From NCBI RefSeq assembly GCF_000259255.1, contig NC_017737.1, positions 62,001 to 126,000 on the forward strand: a DNA stretch of 64,000 nt, given 5' to 3'. The notes under the pieces were generated by a model that was given only the letters and a program-made list of their open reading frames with translations, ran no database searches and was not told the DNA's origin. Origin of the DNA: Helicobacter cetorum MIT 00-7128 (GTDB lineage: Bacteria; Campylobacterota; Campylobacteria; Campylobacterales; Helicobacteraceae). A program made the position numbers and the translations under genes. Within the stretch, counting starts at the first letter, position 1; each line of letters begins with the position of its first letter. Positions 10,425-19,226 of this stretch are shown here, one piece after another.

Positions 10425-11192
10425 CTAGAATAAGAAAAACATTGCCGCATAAAACGACCAATTACGCTTTAAATCCTCTTGATACGCATGCGTGCCATCT
10501 TTGGTTTCAAAGCGCAAATAAGGTGTGTTTCTCATAGGGATTTTAACCCCCGCCTCAATACCCACATGCTTAGCAATCACACTTCTAATACCGGTATTAA
10601 ACATCCATTCAAACTGCGTCTTTTTCAAATGCAAATCCCCACCTACTAAGCCACTACCATTTGCACCCTCAGGAAGATTAGATGGCCTTGTTTCTAAGGG
10701 TTTTTGATGATTAGCTGAATACCAAGTATTGCCCCCAATCGCAACGCCTCCAAATACCCCTAAACTAAAGTGCGTGAAATTGACAACATTTAATAATAAA
10801 TCAATTCCCACACCATAGCTAGAAAGGTTGAATTTTGAATTTAAATTGATAATATCATTATCATCACGCATGCTAACATTTTTAAAATTGACTACCCCCC
10901 AATCATAAAAACCATAATAGCGAAAACCCGCCCAACCCTTTTTTCCAAAAAGTTGGTTATAGCCCATATGAATCCCAAAACCCTCAATCATAGAATTATG
11001 CGTTTGGGGAAACGATTTTGCAATGTTTTTGGAACTTCCTGAATATTCTATGGTTTTATTCTTAAGGGTAGCTATGCCCACTTCATACATGCCCCCTATA
11101 AAGAAAGCGCTTTTTTCCGCTTGTAGTCCTTGAATAGCTAAAGCCCCTAAAAGAATGCTTTGAAAAGTTTTTGATTTTAAGTTTAGTTTCAT
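10425..11192 (-). CDS. Small Hop/Hor-family outer-membrane protein
   Basis: About 255 residues. The ATG at 11192 is chosen over the longer frame from 11258 because it opens a signal peptide (MKLNLKSKTFQSILLGALA, cleaved after GLQA) and has AAGGAAT at the right spacing. The mature protein starts EKSAFFIGGMYEVGIA and is barrel-like throughout: GAFGIHMGYNQLFG-like strands, SLGVFGGVAIGGNTWYS, GIEAGVKIPMRN and a final WSFYAAMFFLF ending in Phe. This is the plan of the short Hor proteins of H. pylori, which lack the large Hop passenger. Function unknown, probably a small barrel or pore. Confidence 0.82.
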   Translation of the reverse strand: MKLNLKSKTFQSILLGALAIQGLQAEKSAFFIGGMYEVGIATLKNKTIEYSGSSKNIAKSFPQTHNSMIEGFGIHMGYNQLFGKKGWAGFRYYGFYDWGVVNFKNVSMRDDNDIINLNSKFNLSSYGVGIDLLLNVVNFTHFSLGVFGGVAIGGNTWYSANHQKPLETRPSNLPEGANGSGLVGGDLHLKKTQFEWMFNTGIRSVIAKHVGIEAGVKIPMRNTPYLRFETKDGTHAYQEDLKRNWSFYAAMFFLF

Positions 11193-11289
11193 TATTAATT
11201 CCTTATGTTTAAAAATCATCAAAACAAAGAAATCATAAGAAAAAGAAACTTTATACACCCTTAAAAAATAAATGATTAGTTAATAAATT

Positions 11290-11934
11290 TTAGCGCCTCC
11301 TTTTTAAACGCCTTACAATAAAATCCCCTATCGTTTGAATGATTTGCACCAAAACAACAATGATGATTACCGCATAAAATAAAATATCGCCCCTATAAGT
11401 TTGATACCCAATCCTTATAGCCAAATCCCCTAAGCCCCCAGCCCCTAAAGCCCCAGCCATAGCCGAATAGCCTATAAGTGCGATTAGAGTGATAGTGATA
11501 TTATTCACTAAAGAGGGCAAGCTCTCTAAAAGCATTATTTTTATGACTTGCATATTGCTTGCCCCTAAGCTTAGAGTGGTTTCAATCTTGCCATGCTCTA
11601 CTTCCATAAGCGAGCCTTCAAAAAGCTTAGCCACAAAAGGAATGGCTGAAATTGCTAAAGGGATAATGCTTGCACTTGAACCAATGCTTGTGCCAATAAT
11701 CAAACGAGATAAAGGTAAAAGCAAGATGATTAAAATCACAAAAGGGAATGAGCGAGTGATATTAACGAGCGTATCTAAAATTTTATGCAAAAAGGGCTTG
11801 TTTAATAAATGTCCCTTTTGGCTCACTATAAGTAGCACGCCTAAAGGCAAGCCAAAAAGCACGGCTAAAAAACTCGCTACAAACACCATATAAAGAGTCT
11901 CTAATGTGGCTTGAAAGAGTATTTGAGCTATCAT
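11290..11934 (-). CDS. metI: D-methionine ABC transporter permease MetI
   Basis: Inner-membrane permease of the methionine importer. The 214 residues show about five membrane helices (the first near residues 10-35) and the EAA-loop region (TLSLGASNMQVIKIMLLESLPSL) that contacts the ATPase. Length is typical of MetI. Its start overlaps the stop of metN, so the two are co-translated. The binding protein MetQ is encoded separately at 21911-22726, as in H. pylori (HP1577, HP1576, HP1564). Confidence 0.93.
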   Translation of the reverse strand: MIAQILFQATLETLYMVFVASFLAVLFGLPLGVLLIVSQKGHLLNKPFLHKILDTLVNITRSFPFVILIILLLPLSRLIIGTSIGSSASIIPLAISAIPFVAKLFEGSLMEVEHGKIETTLSLGASNMQVIKIMLLESLPSLVNNITITLIALIGYSAMAGALGAGGLGDLAIRIGYQTYRGDILFYAVIIIVVLVQIIQTIGDFIVRRLKRRR

Positions 11935-12950
11935 TACTGAGCCTCCATTTTTTCAACATGCAAATTTAATGAATGCAAGTATTCTAAAGCCTTTTTTACT
12001 TCTAAAACTTCGCCTAAAAATTTCACTACTAAATAGCCCACATTCTTGGTTCTCAATTCTTCAATATTACCCGAAATAATGCTTACATCTACTTTAAAAC
12101 GCCTAATTAGATTAGAAATAATAGGCTCATCAATTTGAGTGCCTAAAAAGACAATTTTATAAAATTCTTCTCTCGCATTTTTATGCGTTAAAATATGCTC
12201 ACTATCTATGGTGGGCGATGAATTTAAAAGCTCTTTAGTTACTGCATGCTTAGGGTTGGCAAAGATTTCATCTACCGCACCTCTTTCTACAATCTCACCA
12301 GCACTCATCACGCACATTTGATTGCAAAGTTCTTTAACCACTTCAATATGGTGTGTGATAAACACTATGCTTAAATCTAATTTTTTTTGAATATCTTTTA
12401 AAAGCGCTAGAATAGAATGCGTGGTTTTTGGGTCAAGTGCAGAAGTGGCCTCATCACAAAGCAATAAACTAGGGCTATTAGCTAAACTTCTTGCAATAGC
12501 TACTCTCTGCTTTTGCCCTCCACTTAATTCTTTAGGATAAAATTGTGCTTTATCTTTTAAGCCCACTAATTCTAGTAATTCATACACTCTTGGCTTAATC
12601 TCTGTTTTTTTCCATTTGGCAATTTCTAAAGCAAAGGCGATATTATCAAACACATTTTTAGCACTCAAAAGATTAAAATGTTGAAAAATCATGCCTATTT
12701 TTTGGCGTGCCATTTGCAATTCTTTAGGCTTTAGATTCAATAAATTGATTCCATTAACCCAAACTTCTCCAGAACTAGGCCTTTCTAAGCAATTAATTAA
12801 ACGAATAAGCGTAGATTTCCCAGCCCCTGAATAGCCTATCACGCCTAAAACATCGCCTTTTTTAAGCTCTAAATCCACGCCCTTTAAAGCATGAAAGCCA
12901 TTTGCATAAATCTTTTGAATATTTTTTAATTCCACTATCATCTTATTCAC
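11934..12950 (-). CDS. metN: D-methionine ABC transporter ATPase MetN
   Basis: ATP-hydrolysing subunit of the methionine importer. Walker A GYSGAGKST (about residues 38-46), signature LSGGQKQR and Walker B LLLCDEAT are intact, followed by the His switch in VFITHH. The C-terminal 80 residues (from about 258) form a NIL regulatory domain, which in E. coli MetN binds methionine and inhibits transport. At 338 residues it is full length. It begins directly after flhX and overlaps metI. Confidence 0.95.
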   Translation of the reverse strand: MNKMIVELKNIQKIYANGFHALKGVDLELKKGDVLGVIGYSGAGKSTLIRLINCLERPSSGEVWVNGINLLNLKPKELQMARQKIGMIFQHFNLLSAKNVFDNIAFALEIAKWKKTEIKPRVYELLELVGLKDKAQFYPKELSGGQKQRVAIARSLANSPSLLLCDEATSALDPKTTHSILALLKDIQKKLDLSIVFITHHIEVVKELCNQMCVMSAGEIVERGAVDEIFANPKHAVTKELLNSSPTIDSEHILTHKNAREEFYKIVFLGTQIDEPIISNLIRRFKVDVSIISGNIEELRTKNVGYLVVKFLGEVLEVKKALEYLHSLNLHVEKMEAQ

Positions 12951-13223
12951 TCATTTTGACATTTGCGCATCATTTTCTACGCCATTAAGCCATAAAAAAA
13001 CCTCAACCACACTTTGATACAATTCTTCGGGTATCGCACTATCTAATTCCACCTTTAAAAGCGAATCTACCAAGATAGGATTAGAAAATAATGCTATATC
13101 ATATTCTTTGGCTTTTTGAATAATTCTTTTAGCCACTTCACCTACCCCACTAGCTATAACTTTAGGCGCATAATCTTGCCCCATGTTATAGGCTAGAGCC
13201 GCAGCTTTAAGAGATTTTGCCAT
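12951..13223 (-). CDS. flhX: FlhB C-terminal-domain homologue (FlhX)
   Basis: A 90-residue soluble protein matching the part of the flagellar export switch FlhB that follows its autocleavage site (AAALAYN, then APKVIASGVGEVAKRI and EELYQSVVEVFLWL). It lacks the membrane domain and the NPTH cleavage motif, as if only the cleaved FlhB fragment were encoded. The H. pylori counterpart is HP1575, reported to be able to stand in for the FlhB C-terminal fragment. The start at 13223 (MAKSLK) overlaps the ribE stop by one base; the longer frame to 13259 is only ribE sequence in another frame. Confidence 0.88.
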   Translation of the reverse strand: MAKSLKAAALAYNMGQDYAPKVIASGVGEVAKRIIQKAKEYDIALFSNPILVDSLLKVELDSAIPEELYQSVVEVFLWLNGVENDAQMSK

Positions 13224-13843
13224 TAAAACCCTAGTGTTAAAGCATCTAATTCTGCCCAAGAATGAGTATTCTTTAACTCATTTTGACGCTTTAATAAAGA
13301 GGCAATGCTCCTTACTAACAAATCTGTTTCAATATTCACACGCCTTTTAACTTGATAGGTTTTAAAAAGCGAATTTTCAAAGGTATAAGGAATGATTGTA
13401 AGCCAAAAGCCCTCTTTTTCAACACTTGTTAAAGTTAAGCTTACCCCATCAATCGTAATAGAGCCTTGTGGGATACATAACATTAAGGTTTCTTTGGAGG
13501 CTTTGATAAAAAAATCCACTTGATTAACATTTCTTTGAATCTTTTCAATAACCCCTATCGCATCCACATGCCCTTGCACAAAATGCCCATCTAATCGTGC
13601 ATTAGCTTGCAAGGCTGGCTCAATATGCACTAAATCTTTATAATTTTCTAATGCCACACTTTTTTGAGTTTTTTGACTTAGCTCTACACTAAAATGTGTT
13701 TTTGAACTTTCTATAGCCGTTAAACACGCCCCATTAATAGCAATGCTATCCCCAAGCTTTGGATATAAATTGCTCTCTAAGGTAAGAACATTATTTTTAA
13801 AACTCTTTACTTTAGCCACTTGAGCTATGAGACCACTAAACAT
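13223..13843 (-). CDS. ribE: Riboflavin synthase alpha chain
   Basis: Converts two molecules of 6,7-dimethyl-8-ribityllumazine into riboflavin plus a pyrimidine. The protein starts with the family hallmark MFSGLIAQVAKV and contains two lumazine-binding barrels in tandem (about residues 1-88 and 89-190), the second with LDGHFVQGHVDAIG at its start and GSITIDGVSLTL within. At 206 residues it is normal. It is the first gene of ribE-flhX-metN-metI and diverges from tatD across about 100 bases. Confidence 0.95.
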   Translation of the reverse strand: MFSGLIAQVAKVKSFKNNVLTLESNLYPKLGDSIAINGACLTAIESSKTHFSVELSQKTQKSVALENYKDLVHIEPALQANARLDGHFVQGHVDAIGVIEKIQRNVNQVDFFIKASKETLMLCIPQGSITIDGVSLTLTSVEKEGFWLTIIPYTFENSLFKTYQVKRRVNIETDLLVRSIASLLKRQNELKNTHSWAELDALTLGF

Positions 13844-13947
13844 AATTTTTGCTTATTATTTTCCTTACGCTAGAATACTAGAATTGTTTATTCTAACATA
13901 TTAAAGTTTCAAACCTAAAAAAACACCCATTAAGAAATAGGATAAGA

Positions 13948-14733
13948 ATGTTTATAGATACCCATTGCCATTTAGACCATAAAGATTATGATAATGATTT
14001 AGAGATTATCTTAAAAGAGAGTTTAGAAAAACAAGTTTCATATTGCTTAATTCCCGGGGCTGATATGAAAGACTTGCCAAAAGCTATAGAAATTGCCAAT
14101 ACGCATGAAAATGTATTTTTTGCTATTGGGGCACACCCTTATGATGTGGATAGTTTTGATTTGTCATTATTTGAAAATTTTGTTAGCCATAAAAAATGCC
14201 TAGCTATAGGCGAATGCGGTCTTGATTATTATCGCTTACCTGAACTCAATGAACGAGAGGCTTATAAGAATAAGCAAAAAGAAATCTTTATCAAGCAAAT
14301 TGAATTTGCTATTAAGCATGACAAGCCTTTGATTATTCATATTAGAGAGGCTAGTTTTGATAGTTTAGAAATTCTAAAAAGTTACCCTAAGGCTAGAGGG
14401 GTGTTACATTGTTTTAATGCTGATAGCATGCTTTTAGAATTGAGCGAACGCTTTTATTATGGTATTGGTGGAGTTAGCACTTTTAAGAATGCTAAAAAAC
14501 TCGTAGAAATTTTGCCTTCTATTCCTAAAGAGCGCCTTGTTTTAGAAACTGATGCACCCTATTTGACCCCACACCCTTATAGAGGCACAAGAAATAGTCC
14601 CACTTATATCCCTTTAATCGCTGAAAAAATTGCCGAAATACTCCATATTGATTTAGAAAAACTTGCTAAATTGACTACAAATAACGCCCAAAAGCTTTTT
14701 AACTTCCCTTTAAAAAGCTCGGTCATTTATTAA
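13948..14733 (+). CDS. tatD: TatD-family metal-dependent deoxyribonuclease
   Basis: Metal-dependent hydrolase of the amidohydrolase fold, a 3'-5' exonuclease in E. coli. Metal ligands are visible in order: DTHCHLD at residues 4-10, GECGLDYYR near residue 91, the two histidines in KPLIIHIREA and GVLHCFNA, and ETDAPYL near the end. The 261 residues are full length. The ribosome site is AGGA about ten bases before the ATG. It diverges from ribE and precedes mltD, the H. pylori order (HP1573-HP1572). Confidence 0.94.
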   Translation: MFIDTHCHLDHKDYDNDLEIILKESLEKQVSYCLIPGADMKDLPKAIEIANTHENVFFAIGAHPYDVDSFDLSLFENFVSHKKCLAIGECGLDYYRLPELNEREAYKNKQKEIFIKQIEFAIKHDKPLIIHIREASFDSLEILKSYPKARGVLHCFNADSMLLELSERFYYGIGGVSTFKNAKKLVEILPSIPKERLVLETDAPYLTPHPYRGTRNSPTYIPLIAEKIAEILHIDLEKLAKLTTNNAQKLFNFPLKSSVIY

Positions 14734-14740
14734 GTTTAGG

Positions 14741-14746
14741 TATAAT
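14741..14746 (+). promoter_or_regulatory. Likely -10 element for the mltD-rlpA-kdsC-lpt series
   Basis: TATAAT preceded by TAGG just after the tatD stop, giving a leader of about 75 bases before mltD. A second TATAAT at 14813-14818 is too close to the start codon to be the main promoter. Confidence 0.5.
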
Positions 14747-14829
14747 GCGCTTGGTTTAACGCCCTTACACTTGGCAACAAAATCAATCAGCGCTTTGGAT
14801 TTGCATAAGGATTATAATTTATAAGCACA

Positions 14830-15978
14830 ATGAAGTATTTTAGTAAAAAATGGTTTTTGTCTGTTGTTATTGGCTCGCTTGCACTAATTTCTACAAGCTA
14901 TGCTGAAGTGGCATTTGAATCTGGCATAAATACCAAGATTTTAGAGACTTTTGGAGTGAATGCAAGCTTTTTAGCCCAAATGCCAAATGCCCTAAAAAAT
15001 GTGAATGAAGAGGAAGAATGGCAAAAATTAGTGCATCGCTTTGATTCTAATTACCAATTTATCCCAATCATTAAAAGCATGCTAAGAGAGGCTAATGTGC
15101 CTCAAGAATTTTTATTCCTAGCTATGGCAGAATCTCGCTTTTCAACAAGGGCTTATAGCAAAAAAAAGGCTGTAGGTATTTGGCAATTTATGCCAGAAAC
15201 TGCTAGAGAATTACGCCTCAAGGTCAATCACTATATTGATGAAAGAAGAGACCCTATCAAAAGCACTCAAGCAGCGATTGTCTATCTCAAAAGACTCTAC
15301 AAACAAACCGGACAATGGTATTTAGTAGCTATGGCTTATAATTATGGCTTACGCAATGTGCAAAACGCCATTAGAAAATCTGGTAGCTCAGATATTAAAG
15401 TCTTGCTAGATGAAAATAAAAAATACCTCCCCAAAGAGACACGAGACTATATCCGTTCTATCTTAAGTCTTGCTTTAAGGTTTAATAGCTTAGATAATCT
15501 TAAGAATAAAGAATACTTGCTCAATCGTGGAGCAAGAGTGAGTTTAGTTGGGGTGCAACTTAAAAGACACACTTCTTTAGAAAAAGTCGCTCACAATTTA
15601 CAACTAAGTTTAAAAACGCTCAAATCTTATAACCACCAATTCCGCTATAATATCCTCCCCTCAAAAGCGCCTACCTACACGGTCTATATCCCTTATGAAA
15701 AGCTCGCTCTTTTTAGACAACGCCAATTTAACCAAAATTTTAGAAAAAAGACTCCTTCTATCCAAAGGCAAGCTAATCAGTCCTATAGGCATTCTAAAAA
15801 TCTCTTTCTTACCCATGTTGTTTTGCCTAAAGAAACCTTATTTTCTATTGCCAAGCGCTATAAAGTTAGCATTTCAAGCATTCAATTAGCTAATAATCTT
15901 AAAAATTTTCATATCACTATTCATCAGCGCCTTTTAATCCCCCTTGATAAAAAATTTGCTCGTAATGAGGCTTTCTAA
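14830..15978 (+). CDS. mltD: Membrane-bound lytic murein transglycosylase D
   Basis: Cuts peptidoglycan glycan strands in the periplasm, leaving anhydro-muramyl ends. The signal peptide (residues 1-25, ending STSYA) has no lipobox cysteine. The SLT catalytic domain spans about residues 75-200, with catalytic Glu in FLAMAESRFSTRA, then GIWQFMPETAREL and AMAYNYGLRNV. A weak LysM-like repeat lies near residues 220-265 and a clear C-terminal LysM domain (ETLFSIAKRYKVSISSIQ) near residues 335-375. The 382 residues are typical. The rlpA start overlaps its stop, suggesting coupled expression of two peptidoglycan-acting proteins. Confidence 0.93.
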   Translation: MKYFSKKWFLSVVIGSLALISTSYAEVAFESGINTKILETFGVNASFLAQMPNALKNVNEEEEWQKLVHRFDSNYQFIPIIKSMLREANVPQEFLFLAMAESRFSTRAYSKKKAVGIWQFMPETARELRLKVNHYIDERRDPIKSTQAAIVYLKRLYKQTGQWYLVAMAYNYGLRNVQNAIRKSGSSDIKVLLDENKKYLPKETRDYIRSILSLALRFNSLDNLKNKEYLLNRGARVSLVGVQLKRHTSLEKVAHNLQLSLKTLKSYNHQFRYNILPSKAPTYTVYIPYEKLALFRQRQFNQNFRKKTPSIQRQANQSYRHSKNLFLTHVVLPKETLFSIAKRYKVSISSIQLANNLKNFHITIHQRLLIPLDKKFARNEAF

Positions 15979-16928
15979 TGAGAAAATATCCTATCTCTTT
16001 ACTCATCTTAGCACTTATTATGAGCGCTTGCGCTCACAAATCAGAAGACCAAGTGGTGAAAAAAAACTTATTCTATAAACATGAAAGTTTGCGTGCGTAT
16101 GAAAATGCTAGAGATTATGACCCCACAACTAAAACTGCCACTTATAAGCGTAATTTCTTTGAACGCCATTTCAAACACCAAGAGATTCCACAAACTAATA
16201 ACACAACCAATCAAGCCCTAGATAGTGGCATGCGTGATTCTAGCGCCATTCAAAGAGCCACTATGCGCCCTTATCAAGTAGGCGGAAAATGGTATTACCC
16301 CACCAAAGTGGATTTAGGCGAAAATTTTGATGGCATTGCTAGTTGGTATGGTCCAAACTTTCATGCTAAAAAAACAAGTAATGGCGAGATTTACAACATG
16401 TATGCACACACTGCAGCACATAAAACTTTGCCTATGAATACTATTGTAAAAGTGATTAATAAAGAGAATAATCTAAGCACCATTGTGCGCATTAATGATA
16501 GGGGGCCTTTTGTGAATAACCGCATTATTGATTTGTCTAATGCGGCTGCTAGAGATATTGATATGGTTAAGAAAGGCACAGCCAATGTGCGTTTAATCAT
16601 TTTAGGCTTTGGAGGCATTATCTCTAAGCAATACGAGCAAACCTTTAATGCTAATTCTTCAAAAACTTTGCATAAAGAATTTAAGGTTGGCGAAAGTCAA
16701 AAAAGTGTGAGTGGAGGGAGATTTTCTTTGCAAATGGGTGCGTTTAGACGCAAAGAGGGTGCTTTAGAATTAGCAGAAAAATTAAAAACTGAATACAAAA
16801 ACTACTCTACTAAAATTATTGAAATTAATGGCTTAAATAAAGTGCTTATGCAAGGTTTTCAAAGTGAAGAAGAGGCAAAAGACTTCGCCTCTTCTCATCA
16901 TAAGGGAGCGATTTTAGTTAGAGAATGA
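15978..16928 (+). CDS. rlpA: RlpA septal-ring lytic transglycosylase lipoprotein
   Basis: Lipoprotein with signal peptide and lipobox (LIMSAC, Cys16 to 17), so likely lipid-anchored. The double-psi beta-barrel domain lies near residues 115-215, with GIASWYGPNFHAKKTSNGE, the catalytic-type Glu, and IVRINDRGPF with Asp. A SPOR domain at the C-terminus (about residues 245-312, FSLQMGAFRRKEGALELA) should bind denuded glycans at the division site. In Pseudomonas RlpA cleaves such glycans. Its start overlaps the mltD stop, and its stop overlaps kdsC by four bases. Confidence 0.93.
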   Translation: MRKYPISLLILALIMSACAHKSEDQVVKKNLFYKHESLRAYENARDYDPTTKTATYKRNFFERHFKHQEIPQTNNTTNQALDSGMRDSSAIQRATMRPYQVGGKWYYPTKVDLGENFDGIASWYGPNFHAKKTSNGEIYNMYAHTAAHKTLPMNTIVKVINKENNLSTIVRINDRGPFVNNRIIDLSNAAARDIDMVKKGTANVRLIILGFGGIISKQYEQTFNANSSKTLHKEFKVGESQKSVSGGRFSLQMGAFRRKEGALELAEKLKTEYKNYSTKIIEINGLNKVLMQGFQSEEEAKDFASSHHKGAILVRE

Positions 16929-17419
16929 TTAAGTTATTGCTTTTAGATGTAGATGGCACACTCACTGATGGCGCATTGTATTTTGATGAAAATATGCAAG
17001 AAATCAAAGCTTTTAATGTTAAAGATGGGCTTGGCATGGTGCTATGGAAAAAGCTCAATAAGGAAATTGCTATTATTACCGGCAGAACTTCGCCTATTGT
17101 AGAAAAGCGCATGCAAAGTTTAGGTATTCAACATGTTTTTATGGGGGTTAAAGATAAGGGCGCTATTGTTAGAGAGCTTAAACAAAATTTGAAACTTAGC
17201 ACCCAAGAAATCGCATGCGTAGGCGATGATTACAATGATTTAAGCATGTTTAAAGAATGCGCTCTAAGTTTTGCGCCCTTTGATGCGCATGCTGATATTA
17301 AAAATAAAGCTAGTAGAGTATTGCAAAGCTTAGGAGGTAAAGGGGCTGTTAGAGAGGTTATTGACTATCTTATAGAATTAGAGGGTTTAAAAGATGAAGC
17401 ATTTAGGCTTTACCTCTAA
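16925..17419 (+). CDS. kdsC: KDO-8-phosphate phosphatase KdsC
   Basis: HAD phosphatase that removes phosphate from 3-deoxy-D-manno-octulosonate 8-phosphate, a step toward the inner core of lipopolysaccharide. The nucleophile motif LLLLDVDGTLTDG has Asp8 and Asp10; GRTSPIVEKR and GDDYNDLSMF are the second and third HAD motifs. The 164 residues match the cap-less C0 type of KdsC. It overlaps rlpA by four bases and lptC by 26, so KDO supply and lipopolysaccharide export are in one transcription unit. Confidence 0.95.
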   Translation: MIKLLLLDVDGTLTDGALYFDENMQEIKAFNVKDGLGMVLWKKLNKEIAIITGRTSPIVEKRMQSLGIQHVFMGVKDKGAIVRELKQNLKLSTQEIACVGDDYNDLSMFKECALSFAPFDAHADIKNKASRVLQSLGGKGAVREVIDYLIELEGLKDEAFRLYL

Positions 17420-17987
17420 TAGTGTTTTAAATTTTTTTATTATTCTCTCTATTATAACTATTGGCTTAATTTTTTTCTTTTTACGCTCCCAGCCTACTAG
17501 CATTATCTCTAAAGAAAACATTCCAAAAATTGAACTAGAAAATTTTAAGGCTTTTCAAATGAGTGAAGATGTGATTGATTTATCCATTCAGGGTAAAAAA
17601 GCCTTGCAATATGATGATTATGAAATTTTTTTTGATTCCAAAATTAGTCGCTATAACGAAAATGCCATAGAAAGCGTGCAATCCAAAGAGGCTAAACGCC
17701 AACAAGATTTGTATTTTTTCCCTAAAGGCGTAACTTATACTAGAAGTGATAATTCTAGCTTTTGGAGTGAAACAGGCGTTTATAATCATAAAGAACAAAA
17801 CTTTAAAGGCAAAGGCAAATTTGTGCTTGTTTCAGATGAGGGGGAAATCAAAGGGCTTGATATTAATTATTCGCACAACGCCCAACGCATTCAAGCCCAA
17901 AATGTGCAAGCCGAATTGCTTTTAGACGAAATCAAAAAAAGTCAAAAAGAAAATAAAAAATTCCCCTCTTTTCAAGGGAAGTTTTAA
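17394..17987 (+). CDS. lptC: Lipopolysaccharide export protein LptC
   Basis: Bitopic periplasmic bridge component that receives lipopolysaccharide from LptB2FG and hands it to LptA. One N-terminal membrane helix (about residues 12-31) is followed by a beta-jellyroll region. Sequence conservation in this family is low, so the call leans on size (197 residues), the single membrane anchor, and position between kdsC and lptA. Its start lies 26 bases inside kdsC. The gene matches HP1569 in order. Confidence 0.82.
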   Translation: MKHLGFTSNSVLNFFIILSIITIGLIFFFLRSQPTSIISKENIPKIELENFKAFQMSEDVIDLSIQGKKALQYDDYEIFFDSKISRYNENAIESVQSKEAKRQQDLYFFPKGVTYTRSDNSSFWSETGVYNHKEQNFKGKGKFVLVSDEGEIKGLDINYSHNAQRIQAQNVQAELLLDEIKKSQKENKKFPSFQGKF

Positions 17988-18596
17988 ATGCGCTTGGTAT
18001 TGTTACTTGGTGTTTTATTAGGGCTTTTAAGCAATGCTCTCATTGCAGAGCCACAAAAAAAGGGGCTTTTAGCTAAAAAAGAGCGCTTAGAGATTACAGG
18101 CAATAAATTTGTAGCCCAAGATAAAACCAAGATGGCTATTATTCAAGGCAATGTGCAAATTAAAAAGGGCAAAGACAGGCTTTTTGCCGATAAAGTAAGT
18201 GTGTTTTTGAATGACAAAAATCGCCCTCAACGCTATGAGGCAACCAAAAATGTGCGCTTTATTATTTTTACAGAAGATAATCGTGAGATTCAAGGGAGTG
18301 CTGACAAACTCATTTATAACGCTCTTAGTGGAGAATACAGACTGATTAAAAATGCTATTGTTAAAGAGATAGGAAAATCTAATACCATAACGGGTGATGA
18401 AATTATCCTCAATAAAACCAAGGGCTATGCTGATGTGCTAGGGAGCGAGAACCACCCAGCTAAATTTATCTTTGATATTGAAGACATTAATGAAGAAAAT
18501 CGCAAGGCTAAATTAAAACAAAATGCTAAAAAAACCACCCAAACCAAAAAACCTAGCCAAGAGCTAAACCAAAAATCCAATAAGGAAAAGCCATGA
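17988..18596 (+). CDS. lptA: Lipopolysaccharide transport periplasmic protein LptA
   Basis: Periplasmic OstA-like protein that forms the lipopolysaccharide bridge. A signal peptide (residues 1-20, ending LIAEP) precedes the OstA domain, with ITGNKFVAQDKTKMAIIQGN, FADKVSVFL and NTITGDEIILNKTKGYADV. The last 40 residues are a low-complexity Lys/Gln/Asn tail. It begins right after the lptC stop and overlaps ysxC by four bases. Confidence 0.9.
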   Translation: MRLVLLLGVLLGLLSNALIAEPQKKGLLAKKERLEITGNKFVAQDKTKMAIIQGNVQIKKGKDRLFADKVSVFLNDKNRPQRYEATKNVRFIIFTEDNREIQGSADKLIYNALSGEYRLIKNAIVKEIGKSNTITGDEIILNKTKGYADVLGSENHPAKFIFDIEDINEENRKAKLKQNAKKTTQTKKPSQELNQKSNKEKP

Positions 18597-19225
18597 TACA
18601 TATCAAAGAGGCACAATTTGTAACTTCTGCGGCCAAACTCTCTCAATGCCCTGCAAGTGCGGTATCTGAAATGGTCTTTTTGGGGCGTAGCAATGTGGGT
18701 AAAAGCACTTTTATTAACACCTTATTAAATAAAAACCTTGCTAAAAGTTCTGCAACTCCGGGTAAAACTCGTCTAGCAAACTTCTTTACTACCACTTGGG
18801 AAGATAAAGAAAAAAACTTTCAAACCACTTTTAATGTCATTGATTTGCCCGGATTTGGCTACGCAAAAGTGTGCAAAAGTTTAAAGAAAGAATGGGAGGG
18901 CTTTTTATGGGAATTACTAAGCACTAGAGTTTCTATTAAGCTATTTGTGCATTTGATTGACTCACGCCATTTGAATTTGGATATTGATATAAACGCTAGA
19001 GACAATCTACAAGCGATTTTAAGACCAGACCAAGTTTATTTGCCCCTTTTTACTAAATTTGACAAACTTAACAAAAATGAGCAACACCGCCTTTTAGCCA
19101 ATTCTCCTCAACCTTTCTTAATCAATACAAATGATTTTAGCGCTCTTTCTTTTAAGTTTCCTAATCTTAATATGGTGCGCCAAACTCTCTTAAATTACTT
19201 GCTTAACCCCATACAAGCGATTTAA
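18593..19225 (+). CDS. ysxC: Ribosome-biogenesis GTPase YsxC/EngB
   Basis: GTP-binding protein needed for assembly of the large ribosomal subunit. G1 FLGRSNVGKSTFIN (about residue 30), G2 threonine in SATPGKTR, G3 DLPGFGYAK and G4 TKFDK are intact. The 210 residues are full length. The start overlaps the lptA stop (ATGA). In H. pylori it is HP1567. Confidence 0.96.
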   Translation: MIHIKEAQFVTSAAKLSQCPASAVSEMVFLGRSNVGKSTFINTLLNKNLAKSSATPGKTRLANFFTTTWEDKEKNFQTTFNVIDLPGFGYAKVCKSLKKEWEGFLWELLSTRVSIKLFVHLIDSRHLNLDIDINARDNLQAILRPDQVYLPLFTKFDKLNKNEQHRLLANSPQPFLINTNDFSALSFKFPNLNMVRQTLLNYLLNPIQAI

Positions 19226-19226
19226 A

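Noticed and set aside
11489-11893. 134-codon plus-strand open frame opposite metI
   Set aside because: It lies wholly inside the well-supported metI gene, and its composition is that of an antisense shadow of membrane-helix codons.
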